Below are positions 46,726 to 56,836 of a stretch of 64,000 bases of DNA, piece after piece; within the stretch, counting starts at the first letter, position 1; the number at the start of each line of letters is the position of its first letter. Origin of the DNA: Liquidambar formosana (taxonomy: Eukaryota; Streptophyta; Magnoliopsida; Saxifragales; Altingiaceae); contig CM077822.1 in the NCBI GenBank assembly GCA_039720395.1, forward strand, positions 20,047,267 to 20,111,266, in the 5' to 3' direction. Made by a program: the position numbers and the translations under genes. Below the pieces are notes generated by a model. That model searched no databases and was not told the origin of the DNA. It saw nothing but the letters and a program-made list of their open reading frames with translations.

Positions 46726-47135
46726 AAACTACTATCAGGTAAGTCGAGATCCTCGCCCTCTGCAATAATACCCTCTTCAAGATACCAATTAAGGAGCGGC
46801 ATGGCTGCATGGTGAATTGAAGAACACTCGAGATCCGATTCCTCTGCAGCAAGAACCGTATCTTGAAACATTGTAACCATGGCTTCCGAATCCATCTGTT
46901 CTGCCCAGTCCTCACTCTTCTTTTCCCAATAGTCATCATTAATCGCTTCATCATCAACCATTGTTGCAGTAATGGGATACCACTCAGTGAAGAATATTTC
47001 GAACCCTGGAACTCTCGCCTTGGTTGCTTTGTCAATGGATGGTTCGGGAAATCCACAGAATAGAAAGTCCTCCCCTTCTTTAACAAAGTAACCATTCAAA
47101 GTAGGTCGGTATGGCGAGATTCGGATATCTGGCAC
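46726..47135 (-). pseudogene. Element 2: linker region between protease and RT
   Basis: The frame reads PYRPTLNGYFVKEGEDFLF and an acidic stretch (EEGIIAEGEDLDLPD), with no recognised catalytic domain. It overlaps the end of the gag-pro frame by about 40 bases in a different frame. Either a one-base indel near 47136 broke a continuous polyprotein, or a frameshift is used. The sequence alone does not decide this. Confidence 0.6.
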
Positions 47136-50086
47136 CCTTCCTTCTGCTTTTGCTTTGACCCTTCTCTGCTTCTCTGCAACATCTCCATATGGTCCTTTTT
47201 GGAAGGCTCATACCCCAATCCGAAGGTATAGGTGACAATGCGGCTCTGAACAGATGCCGGTATGCCTTGCTGACGGCGTCCTAGTCCCATGCCTGGGAAG
47301 AAACTCATTTTCTTCATGATGTTCCCCACATGCAAATTGCCATGAGGGCAAAAGTCGAGAGGTATCAACTCTCTCTGTTCCGGCTCTTTCTCTATGCATT
47401 GAACATACTCGAACCCAGACAATGGTGCTCCAACGGGCTCGGGCTTGATCTCACAAATGGGTACCCCCGACGACTTTAAGTCATAATCACCTTGGAGTGT
47501 GACGATGGCCCCTTCATGAGGGAACTTGACTTTTTGGTGTAATGAAGAAGGGACAGCCCCTGCAGGATGAATCCAGGGTCTTCCCAACAAGAGATTGAAG
47601 CATGACGGGACATCCAGCACTTGGAACTCCACTCTGAATTCTGTAGGCCCCATAATCAGCGGCAAAGTGACCACTCCAATCACTTCTCTGCGGGTATTAT
47701 CATAGGCTCTCACTGTTTGCCCGAATGGCATGAAGTCGGTTGGATCCAACCCCAAAACGGTGGCAGTTCTGAGAGGGCACACATTAAGAGCGGAGCCGTT
47801 GTCGATCAGGACTGTTGGAACTCTCTTTCCCATGGTGTCGACAGTGATGTACATGGCTTGCAAATGGCTAGGTCCACTTTTAGGTAGGTCTGCCTCTGAG
47901 AACACAATGGTTGAGTTCTTCAAGGTTGGATTCACCAAGTTCACCAAATTTTCCGGAGATGTGTCAACAGGAACCTGTATCTGGTTGAGCAACTTCAAGA
48001 TTGTCTGTCTGTGCTTGTAAGAGGCCATGAGCAAACCCCATATAGTGATATTGGCATTAGTCTTTCTCAATTGCCTAAGCACTTCGTCCTCCTCTTCTTG
48101 CAGGTCGAGGTGGCGATTACCTTCCAAGTCCCCCAATGGGTTGTCAGATTCTAAATGCGGAGGCTTGAAATGGCGACCCCCTCTAGTTATGTGCTCCACT
48201 TCGTCATCGCTCATCCACATATCATCAATCTCACCTACATCACCCATGAGGTCATCCCATGTGATTGTGTCGATCTCTTCCATTTGGATTTCCTCTGGTA
48301 ACTCATCCCAACCCGTGGGGATTATAGGCTCATCAGGGATGGGGTCGGGGTAGAGTACATAGTAATCAAACTTTCCGGACGACTCTCCCAACAAACCCAC
48401 TTTAGGATCTCCTGCCTCGAATCTTTCTTTTAATTGTCGCTGCATGGACTTCTTTGGCAATACCAAAACCTTTTGATCAATAAGGTCTTGAACTACCTTT
48501 TTCAGTATAACACAGTCCTCCGTATCATGTCCGGGCGCCTGATGGTACAAACAGAATTGGTGAGGAGTCGAAGGCCTCGGCCTTGAATGGCATGGCAATA
48601 TGAGCCCTTTATCACAACATTGGTGGAAAACCTGGGTCAAGGTCATGGGAAGCGGCGCGTATCGCCTTATGGGTTGGCGGGATTGGGACGAGCCAAGTTC
48701 GATGGCATTTATGTTGTTGGGAGGAGGCATATTGTGAGTGGGGAGGGGATTTCGAGTGATATTTGGGCGATTTGGTGCGGTGGGTGGTGAAATGATTTGC
48801 TTGTCGAGCAAATCTTGGATTTCATGGTGGAGGCGGTAACAACGGTTGGTTAGATGGCCTTTGGCTTGGTGGAACTTGCAATATTCATTTTCATTGTAGT
48901 TCTTGGGCAATGGGTTTGGTGGAGGCCCTGGGTCGAGGGGTTTCAGGAGGTCACGGCCTCTCAGTTTTTCAAAGACTCTTTCGAGTGGCATATATAGCTC
49001 GGTGAATTGGCGAGGTGAGGTGGAGTCATTTAGGGAGAAAGGGCGAGTGGGTTGGGTAATAGTATTGACCTCGGCGTTGGGTTTTCCTCCAAAGTTTGTC
49101 CTTCGACTCCTTAGGATTTCCTCTGTTTTGATTGTTCCATCGGCGATTGCATCTTCAACTTGTGTGCCAGCCCCAACAAGAGCCTTGAAGTTCGGAAAGT
49201 AGTGAGCAAAGAGATGCTTGTGATATACGGGTAGCAAGTTCTTCACCACCAACTGAATCTGTTCTTCCTCATTTGGTCTGTCTGTCATCTTGGAAGCCTT
49301 TTGTCTCCACCTAGTGATGAAGGCGGAGAAAGTCTCATTAACCCCTTGCTTAGTGGTTTCCAAGTCCCTTCGTGTGACATCCACTTCAGTGTTATACTTG
49401 TAATGGTCTGTGAATGCATTGCACACATCTTCCCAGGTCTTGGTTCTGTTCTCCTCTAATGACAAAAACCATTTCAAGGCGGAACTCGCTAATGACTCAT
49501 GAAACATTTGAGCCAATAACTCATCGTTCGCCCCTCGAGGGTGCATAGCTCGCACATACATCTTGAGGTGGGTCTTAGGACAGCCTATCCCATCGAATTT
49601 TTCCAACTCCGGCATCTTGAATTGTAACGGGATGCGAGCCTTTGGGAATAAGGACAAAGTACGGATGTCCACCATATCATCAGACCTGCGGATTCCTTTC
49701 AGAGTTCGTTCTAAAGCCTCGACCTTGTTTGCCAGGACGGTTGAGCTCTCCCTTGATGTGGATTTGGTTTCCCCTTCCTTGGTCTTGGGTAGTTCTCCCC
49801 CTTCTCCTAATGGTTCCTCAGCGGATTCAGACTCATTGGATCCTTGATTGTTATCAGTGGCACGGGCCCTAGATTCAGGTTCAGAGTTCTTCTGTTGAAG
49901 GTCTTGAGCTAACTTGAGTGCGGTCTCGGATACCTGGGTAGTGTAATCAAGCTTTTCCATAATAGCTTTCAAAGTGGCCTCAAGGTTGAAACCCCGGTTA
50001 CTAGCTCTTTCCTCGGCCATATCTGACTCGGTGACAGAATCAGCACTGACTAGGCGCCCTTGTTGATTACGGATCCAAGCCAGCAC
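47096..50086 (-). CDS. Element 2 gag-protease polyprotein
   Basis: About 996 codons. The first codon by homology is GTG (GTGCTGGCTTGG; the fragment at 21337-21416 has ATG), so the first ATG is residue 23 (MAEERASN, about 50020). Domains in order: retrotransposon gag (FKMPELEKFDGIG through WRQKASKM, residues about 150-300); two zinc-knuckle-like motifs of Cx2Hx4Hx4C form (CKFHQAKGHLTNRC and CLYHQAPGHDTEDC); an aspartic protease with LIDNGSALNVCP as active site and LLGRPWIH downstream; and a G-patch-like segment (FFPGMGLGRRQQG) near the end. Gag would form the particle and the protease would process it. The frame is open throughout. Confidence 0.92.
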   Translation of the reverse strand: MLAWIRNQQGRLVSADSVTESDMAEERASNRGFNLEATLKAIMEKLDYTTQVSETALKLAQDLQQKNSEPESRARATDNNQGSNESESAEEPLGEGGELPKTKEGETKSTSRESSTVLANKVEALERTLKGIRRSDDMVDIRTLSLFPKARIPLQFKMPELEKFDGIGCPKTHLKMYVRAMHPRGANDELLAQMFHESLASSALKWFLSLEENRTKTWEDVCNAFTDHYKYNTEVDVTRRDLETTKQGVNETFSAFITRWRQKASKMTDRPNEEEQIQLVVKNLLPVYHKHLFAHYFPNFKALVGAGTQVEDAIADGTIKTEEILRSRRTNFGGKPNAEVNTITQPTRPFSLNDSTSPRQFTELYMPLERVFEKLRGRDLLKPLDPGPPPNPLPKNYNENEYCKFHQAKGHLTNRCYRLHHEIQDLLDKQIISPPTAPNRPNITRNPLPTHNMPPPNNINAIELGSSQSRQPIRRYAPLPMTLTQVFHQCCDKGLILPCHSRPRPSTPHQFCLYHQAPGHDTEDCVILKKVVQDLIDQKVLVLPKKSMQRQLKERFEAGDPKVGLLGESSGKFDYYVLYPDPIPDEPIIPTGWDELPEEIQMEEIDTITWDDLMGDVGEIDDMWMSDDEVEHITRGGRHFKPPHLESDNPLGDLEGNRHLDLQEEEDEVLRQLRKTNANITIWGLLMASYKHRQTILKLLNQIQVPVDTSPENLVNLVNPTLKNSTIVFSEADLPKSGPSHLQAMYITVDTMGKRVPTVLIDNGSALNVCPLRTATVLGLDPTDFMPFGQTVRAYDNTRREVIGVVTLPLIMGPTEFRVEFQVLDVPSCFNLLLGRPWIHPAGAVPSSLHQKVKFPHEGAIVTLQGDYDLKSSGVPICEIKPEPVGAPLSGFEYVQCIEKEPEQRELIPLDFCPHGNLHVGNIMKKMSFFPGMGLGRRQQGIPASVQSRIVTYTFGLGYEPSKKDHMEMLQRSREGSKQKQKEGCQISESRHTDLL

Positions 50087-50485
50087 GTCTATCCCTCTAA
50101 CCTAGGGCAAACACTCAATTTCTCAGCCTAAGGGTTCATCCTAAGCTTCCATAATTATCTCAAAATTTTTACAACGTACACCCTTAATTAGTTCTCTTAA
50201 CCAATTACCCTTGCGGGGGTCATGGGGAAGGGTACGTATTAAGGATGTAGGATGTAAAGTTTCCTTTAATTACCCACTCAATCAACAAAGCATAGCAACA
50301 CATCACAAACACGGCAGCATATCATCACAACAATGTGTGTGCATATAGGTGATCCGACGGTGTCCTAGAAGGTCCATTACATGCAATTCTTTCTTTTAAG
50401 AGGGTAGGCTAGGGTCCTCAACTTTGCTTGTACCAATCTTTATACCTAACCACATGTGACATCAGGAATGTCGCGTGGGTCCAGC
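50087..50485 (-). other. Element 2 untranslated leader, proximal part
   Basis: Non-coding. Contains cccttaggctgagaaattgag (minus strand) just before gag, matching 21337-21390. No gene seen. Confidence 0.7.
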
Positions 50486-52142
50486 TGTTGGGAATCGAAG
50501 AAGAAGGAAAAATTGAAGTGCGGAATATAAAAATTTTTCCTACGATTCCCAATCCCATGAATCTAACTATGCATAACACAAAATCAAACCCTAACTACAA
50601 AGAGGGTTAGAACACTTACAGAATTTTGTCTTCTCCTTTTTGCTCCAAGCTTTGATTCCGGACAGCGGTGAATGAGCAGCCCAAGTGTGCTGCCTCCAAT
50701 GGTATCCACACCTAGCTAGAGCTTCAAGTCCTTTCTTTCTTCTTCCTTGTTGTTGCTAGAGGTGGAGAAGAGAGAGAGAGAGAAGAGAGCCTCCAAGGGG
50801 CTGGACGGCTAGGGTTTATTGTGCAAGCCTCTTATGCCATGTCACACATAAGTGTGACTTATATAGGCAGCCCACTAAAGGGGGCTGGCCATGGGGAAGA
50901 AACCCTAATAGGGTTATGTGTAATTACTCTTAATTGCACATTAACCCCTATTATTTGTATCAAATACAAATAGGCCCATAAAGAACTATTCTTTATTCAC
51001 TAAAACCCTTTCTCTCATAGACTTTAAAGCCCTTCTTGCATGATCAGTGTGTGACCCATTGGGTTCACATCATCAAGTAGTAGGAATAGCACGAGGTGTG
51101 CACAATGGAACTCTTTCCATTTAGGGTCTAATTGGAACTCCTTCCAATTCCCTAATTGATTATAACTCACTTATATCAATTAGGGCTTCTACTAACCATG
51201 AGTAACACCTAGCATATGGCTCATGGTGTGGTCCTTGATGAGGTGAATAGTCATTTACAAAGAACCCTTCTGTTATAGTTTATAGGTTACAATTGCATCC
51301 TTCCTTCAACACAATGTCTCCAATTGAACTAATAGGACATGGAAGTCTGTCAAGTCCCTAGTTCAATTACTTTATACTCATTCATAGATATCAACTCATT
51401 GATGAACTCGTGAAACTCTTTTCATATTCATCCTACCATGGCCATGGATTTAATGAGTTATATTATGAATGCTATATGAGACATTCTCTCTCTTTTTCCT
51501 GAGAGTGATGGATCCCTTGTTGATCACTCACATGCCTTCATACACATAGCAGTAGGGCCAATGAACACCTTTGCAGACCCCTGAATAGGATCTGCACTTA
51601 GTGTTATCAAACTTCTAAAGCTACATGCATAAGGCAACTATGGTGTCTCAGGTCTAAGGATTACTTGTACCACTATAACAATGAGAAACTGATTGACAGG
51701 CAGGATAAAACTCCATTCAGTTTATCTCATATCTATGGTCACATTCAGTGTACCTATTCTCGCAATAGGCACCCACTTGTTGGTTGTAGTGTCTCCACAC
51801 AAATAGCTTGAGACTAGCTATCCTCCTATAGAGTCAACCTAACAAGTGCTAGTCCTATGGTTCATTACTGTCCATCATAGTGAACCTTCAACTAGGAATG
51901 CTTTAGGAGTTTAGTACAGAGATATATCTATAGTCTCAAAATTACAACTCTTTGTAATTCCATATTCTCAACTCTAACTCCATGGACATATTATGTAAAT
52001 ATAAATGATGCATATAAACATAATAGAATAAGCCCTTTTATTAAATCAATAATAAATGTGACATACATAAATGAAATCAAATGATTGTTCCTAATCCCTA
52101 AACAATCATCTCTATGATTGGCTCTAAGGCATAATCCTAACA
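50486..52142 (-). mobile_element. Solo Copia LTR in element 2 leader
   Basis: 1657 bp in minus orientation, flanked by CCAGC (50481-50485 and 52143-52147). Same family as 10127-19817 and 27795-29453. Confidence 0.95.
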
Positions 52143-52453
52143 CCAGCAATACGTGATTGGTCCATTTGATATACCCAAGGGCAAGCCCAAGGGTACTTGG
52201 CAAGAGAGGTTTGATAGCTTCGCCCAACACATGGAATCAGGAAAACCAAGGTTGAACTAGGCTATCAGTTGGCAAGGATACATCGAGGGACAATCGAGTG
52301 ATCATGCAACAGTAGCGCACACAATGCAATAAATGAAAGCACACAATCAAGCGGATGCAATGTGATTGATTTTATTAAACAATAAAGAAATTAATTTAGC
52401 CCAATCAAATTAACTGAGTCTAGCCCTCAACATCCCCAGTGGAGTCGCCAAAC
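52143..52453 (-). other. Element 2 leader, distal part, with primer binding site
   Basis: On the minus strand the LTR is followed after three bases by TGGCGACTCCACTGGGG (52450-52434). The TGGCGACTCC type of site is the one described for Ogre-like elements as complementary to tRNA-Arg. The rest of the segment is non-coding. Confidence 0.8.
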
Positions 52454-55134
52454 TGTGAACCCACGAAAAAGACGCGCGGAGCCCACAAGGGTTTGGCAAG
52501 AATTATATAAGGGGTTTAAAGACAACAAACAAAAAGGGAGTCGCCACCTCATTTTTTAGGGAAAGAGGAAAACCACAAAAATGTTTTACTTTTAAAACCA
52601 CATGACTCCATTAAAGGAAAAGCAAAGTCTTTGAAACCAGAAAATTGGATTCGGGGGCTAAGTTACGACGTGGGAAGGTTCTAGGCAAAAACCCATAGGC
52701 ACCCACATCGCCCGAGTTGGTCTCTTAATTTAATTGGGCTAACTTAATATCTTTTCCACTCAAATATCATCATATATCATCACAAGGCAGCATGCATATC
52801 ATATATTCCATCGAATCATCTCATGCATAATCAAACAAACAAGACAAAACAGAAAAAAGAAGAAAAGAAAAGAAAAACCTAGGATACTTGGATCCTAGGA
52901 CGGACTTGAGCCTCACGAAGAGCGCCTACGTACCATGCAGCGAAATACATGGATCAAAGTCCACGTAGTTCGAAAAGAATAGGGTTACAACCTAATACAA
53001 ACCTATGGTAAAAAACCCTAGGTTTCCTTATTTGAAAATATATTGATTTAATCCAAAATAGAAAACTTCCATAAGAGGAAAACCTTGATAAAAACCAGAA
53101 TTTTATATTGAAGGAAACCTTTGATTATTACCATAAGCTTGTATTAAGAAGTAACCCTAAGAGGGAGAAGAGAAAAGAAAGAAAAAGAAAGGTGAATTGG
53201 GGCACCTTCAAACCCTACTTACCTGAGCGCAAAAGCTCCAAACATTAGCCATTTCAGACCATAGCAGCCCTATTTACAATAGGACAAGCATTGTACCTGT
53301 TTGCACCCTTACAAGTGCACATAATCATGCAAAGAAAACAAAATCCTAATCTGGACAGAACCATGACAAAGCCTAAAATCATCCATTAATCATGCAAACA
53401 ACAAGAATAATGAATAACTAAGGACTCTAACTCAATCCTACATGCAATGACCTAGCTAACATGCATAGAAACCAAGAAATCCACTAATATAAATGCAAAC
53501 CTAGCATGATTCAACTATATGCAGCATATATAGAATAATTATGATGAGCAACAACTCAAAAAGCTAAGCTAAGCATGCTGTATGAAACTTGTGCGATTTC
53601 AGGGTTATCGAAACCCTAATCTCACAACTATGCATTAAGACCTATGAAATAACTCTAAGACATGCTCAAATTATCATGAATATCATTCATATCATATATA
53701 TTAACTAACAGGAGCATCAATTCATGATAATAATCACAGCAACCTAAACATGTGAACTATGCATGATTTAAGAGGATAAAAAGAGTAATACTTTCTAATC
53801 CCTAGCAAACCAGGGATTATCAAGCATATAAAGCCATGAACTATCCTAAAATCATTCATATAATATCACATAAACATTGAATTCCATCCATAAGAAGAGC
53901 AATTGCATGCACCACAACTATCCTAGAAGAAGAAGAAAGAGAAGAAGGAGAAGCAGAAATTCATGTTCAGCATTCAAGGGATAGGCTTACCTCTTGTAGA
54001 CTCTTCCTTCTCTTCAATCCTCTTGTTTCCTTGCTTGCTTGGGGTCGAAGAGCCTCCTCTTGAAGTCCTTCTAGCTCTCCAAACTCGTAGCTCCCTCTCT
54101 CTCTAAGTGTAAAGTGCAATTAACCTCTCCTTATGTGCTGAATATCATGTCCTTTATATAGAGAACTGACCCCCTAAACCAATAGCTAAGATTAATTCAT
54201 TAAATAATGATCCTAGGGCTATTAGAGACTCTCTTGGTGCTCAAACAACTCAAACCTACACACTCCTAAGCTCTGACAAGTTGTTTTGGCGGAGGAAACC
54301 GTCAAAAGAGGGAAGATAGAGTCAGAGTTTGACTCAAAGAAGGATTCCTCGGGTGACCAACTAGGCCTGGACGGTTAGCCGTCTGGGCTTGGACGGCTGA
54401 CCGTCCAGCCCCGGACGGTTACCTGAGGCCCTCCTATTTCCGCTTCGGTTTTGACTTCCACTTGCTTCAGAAGTCCTAAAATCTTCAAATTAAGTCCGAT
54501 TTTGACGAAATAAAAGCCAAAACGACCGTGTTTCGAAGGGGAACACATTTTCAGGCATTTTAGGACAAAAATCCTCAACCATGGGTGCATGGTTAGGTTT
54601 TACAAAGGTGGTTAACCATGGTGCTTCACCGTCGCTAAGCTGGGTTTGTACACAAGGTCGAACCGAATGCTTTCCCAATCGAAAATTGATCTTTCTAAAC
54701 ATATTTAGGACATAAATAAAGCCCAATTGAAGTTAAATGAGAGAAAATTGGTTGGGTTTTATCAGTCAATTTGAGCACACCAAGAAAGGGTCTTTTAGCC
54801 AACCCGAACCATTACGAGCCGAATTGATCTTAAACCATTAATTCATGAAATTGAACCTATATATAGACTCTATATAACCATATGAACTCATGGGAATGAC
54901 TCGGGATTCATTCCAAAGTCAAATGGAAAATATACGGCTTAAAAGACGATTATGCCCCTTAAAGTCGCAAAAGTTCTTATTGACTATCGAAATGAACTCC
55001 AAATCACTTCAAAATTCATACACATGATATTCAATGCCATAGAAACTCAATGCAAAAGACTAGACTCAAAAAGGACTCAAAATCCTACATGAAATGATAT
55101 GTCCTAGCTAAGGTGACAAAAATGGGGTGTGACA
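52454..55134 (-). repeat. 5' LTR of element 2
   Basis: 2681 bp, about 99% like 29948-32626 by eye. TATATAAA (minus) at 54153-54160; triple-dyad module at 54347-54428; TGGCGACTCC (minus) at 52537-52546. It drives the genomic RNA leftwards. Confidence 0.94.
54347..54428. promoter_or_regulatory. Triple-dyad module, 5' LTR of element 2
   Basis: As in the 3' LTR. It differs at the outer arms only (CCTCGGG and CCTGAGG here; CCTCAGG and CCCGAGG there). Confidence 0.8.
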
Positions 55135-55138
55135 GTGA

Positions 55139-55147
55139 GCGTACGCA
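55139..55147. promoter_or_regulatory. GCGTACGCA site at the element 2 / element 3 junction
   Basis: Part of the cluster at 29857-29935, separated from it by the insertion of element 2. About 155 bases upstream of the element 3 PMD-B start. Confidence 0.7.
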
Positions 55148-55300
55148 AGATTGTGCTCTATGGGACCTACACAGCTGCATGAATATCTTTTTCTTTTCAT
55201 TCCACCGCCTTCTTTCAAAAGTCCTCGGTAATGATAAACCTTTCTGAATGCTTTAAATCATTTCCTTTATTCCACCACCTGTCTTCAGAAATTCTTGGTA

Positions 55301-56667
55301 ATGGCAACTCTTTCTAATTGGATTAAATCCTTTAATCGTCAGTTTCGCGAGGAGCTGAATACACAATTCCACTTAGCTTCTTTACTTGATTACTCCAAAG
55401 TGCAGGTCGATCAGAACTTTCTTTAATTTGCTGCAGGATTTTGGGATCCTTCCCGTCATGTGTTTCGCTTCAACAATTTAGAGATGTGTCCTACCATGGA
55501 GGAGTTTGGAGCTATTCTCGGGCGTTCCGGCTTTACTCATGTCCTACTACCCTCGATCGCCCAAGCTAAAGCTGAGGAGTTAGTTCCCATATTTGGTATC
55601 TCCTTTAGAGTTGCTCGTGACTTGTTTTCAGATTCCCGAATAAACTTGCAGGCCTTGATTTCGTATTTCCGTCAACTTCCTACTGCGGACACAGAAAACC
55701 AACCTCAATATCCATTGAATGCTGTTTGTTTTTGTATATTGGCAAAATACTTATTCATGGATGCTTCTGATTCTGTTGACGCAACTCTGCTGCGAGTCCT
55801 TCCTGTTTTAAAGGTTCAAAATCCTTGCATGATGATTTTAGATGGTACTCTCAATGCTTTGAGCAAATTCGTGAGAGGTGAGGTTTCCTTCATAGGCGGT
55901 AGTCCCCTTTTGCTGCAAGTGAGTTCACTTCCTCCCCCTCCTCTTTTTTTTCAGTTCTGTTGTTACCTTATTGCGTACGCATTAGGAGATTTAACGGACG
56001 CAACTTGCGTACGCATGAGTTGATGTTGCGTGCGTAATGTTGCGTACGCAACTCTTTATTGCGCGTGCGCATTGTTGCGTACGCCTATGAGACAAATGCG
56101 TACGTATGAATGCTTTGTCCTTTCTCCAGATTTGGCTTTTCGAGCGTCTTCAACTTGTGTCGGAACCTCGGTCAAGTCCTTGGACATACCAGCCGCAATT
56201 GTATCGTCGTAGGCCTTTGATCAAACCTTTTCCCGACATGGATAATCTTCAGGCGATGGTTTCTAACCTTTCTTGCCATAATGTCCGGTGGTTCTGCCCC
56301 TGGTGGAGAATATCTAACATGACTTCATGTTTGATCTTTTCTCACGGCGTGATGTTGGTCGGTCTAAAAGAAATATCCTACCCGGTGCCCCGTATTCAAC
56401 GTCAATTCGGAGAATCCTAGAAAGCTCTGAATAAAGACCATATGGGATACGTCTGTCCTCTTGTGGGTCGCATTATTCAGCGCATCCGAGAAGCATGGCC
56501 CTAAAGAGCCTGGACATATTCCATCACTGCGCCGGTGTTAATCGGCCCTTCAACGTCTTACTATACTTGGCTCGCTTCTGATATTGAAGAATCCAAGAAA
56601 GCAAATGACCAGCACAAGCGAAAGATCATTGGGCAAAGTAGTTGTGATCGAAAAAAAACGAGGAAAT
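55301..56667 (+). pseudogene. Element 3 PMD-B: two-exon plant mobile domain gene with several stops
   Basis: Exon 1 is 55301-55918 (MATLSNWIKSF, then FWDPSRHVFRFNNLEMCPTM, ALISYF and GGSPLLLQ). Exon 2 runs from 56130 (IWLFERLQLV). The intron (55919-56129) sits exactly between LLLQ and IWLFERL, a point where PMD-B of elements 1 and 2 is continuous. TAA at 55424-55426 and TAG at 56418-56420 interrupt the frame, and more stops follow before the lysine-rich end near 56667. It is the positional and sequence relative of 1847-3145 and 38226-39512, clearly diverged from them. 56668-56836 is spacer before the convergent pol. Confidence 0.85.
55972..56106. promoter_or_regulatory. TGCGTACGCA cluster in the PMD-B intron (element 3)
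   Basis: At least seven exact or near-exact copies in 135 bases, filling most of the 211-base intron. Confidence 0.75.
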
Positions 56668-56836
56668 GATTTGCTACTTCGAAATAAACCTTGCCAATCG
56701 TATTGTATTTCATGTCCTTTTCCCTTTTTTAATACAAGCAATCAACAAGATGTAATAGTTACTTAAATAAACAAAACTATCTTAATTAGATTTTGCACTA
56801 GTTCCAACCCATTGTTTACACAAAATTGAGTCCACT

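Larger units (their letters stand above)
29948..55134 (-). mobile_element. Element 2: complete Tat-type Ty3/Gypsy element carrying two antisense PMD genes
   Basis: 25.2 kb (about 20.2 kb without the two solo LTRs inside it), flanked by GTGAG at 29943-29947 and 55135-55139. Order in its own sense (right to left): 5' LTR 55134-52454, primer site, leader, gag-pro 50086-47096, intron, RT-RNase H-aRNase H-integrase to 39851, purine tract, antisense PMD-B, antisense PMD-C, tandem repeats, polypurine tract, 3' LTR 32626-29948. By eye the LTRs differ at about 25-30 sites in 2680 (near 99% identity), so insertion was fairly recent. Stops and insertions in pol and both PMD genes make this copy defective. 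Confidence 0.93.

Noticed and set aside
47621..49872. Frames on the + strand across gag-pro
   Set aside because: Shadows of the gag-protease frame.
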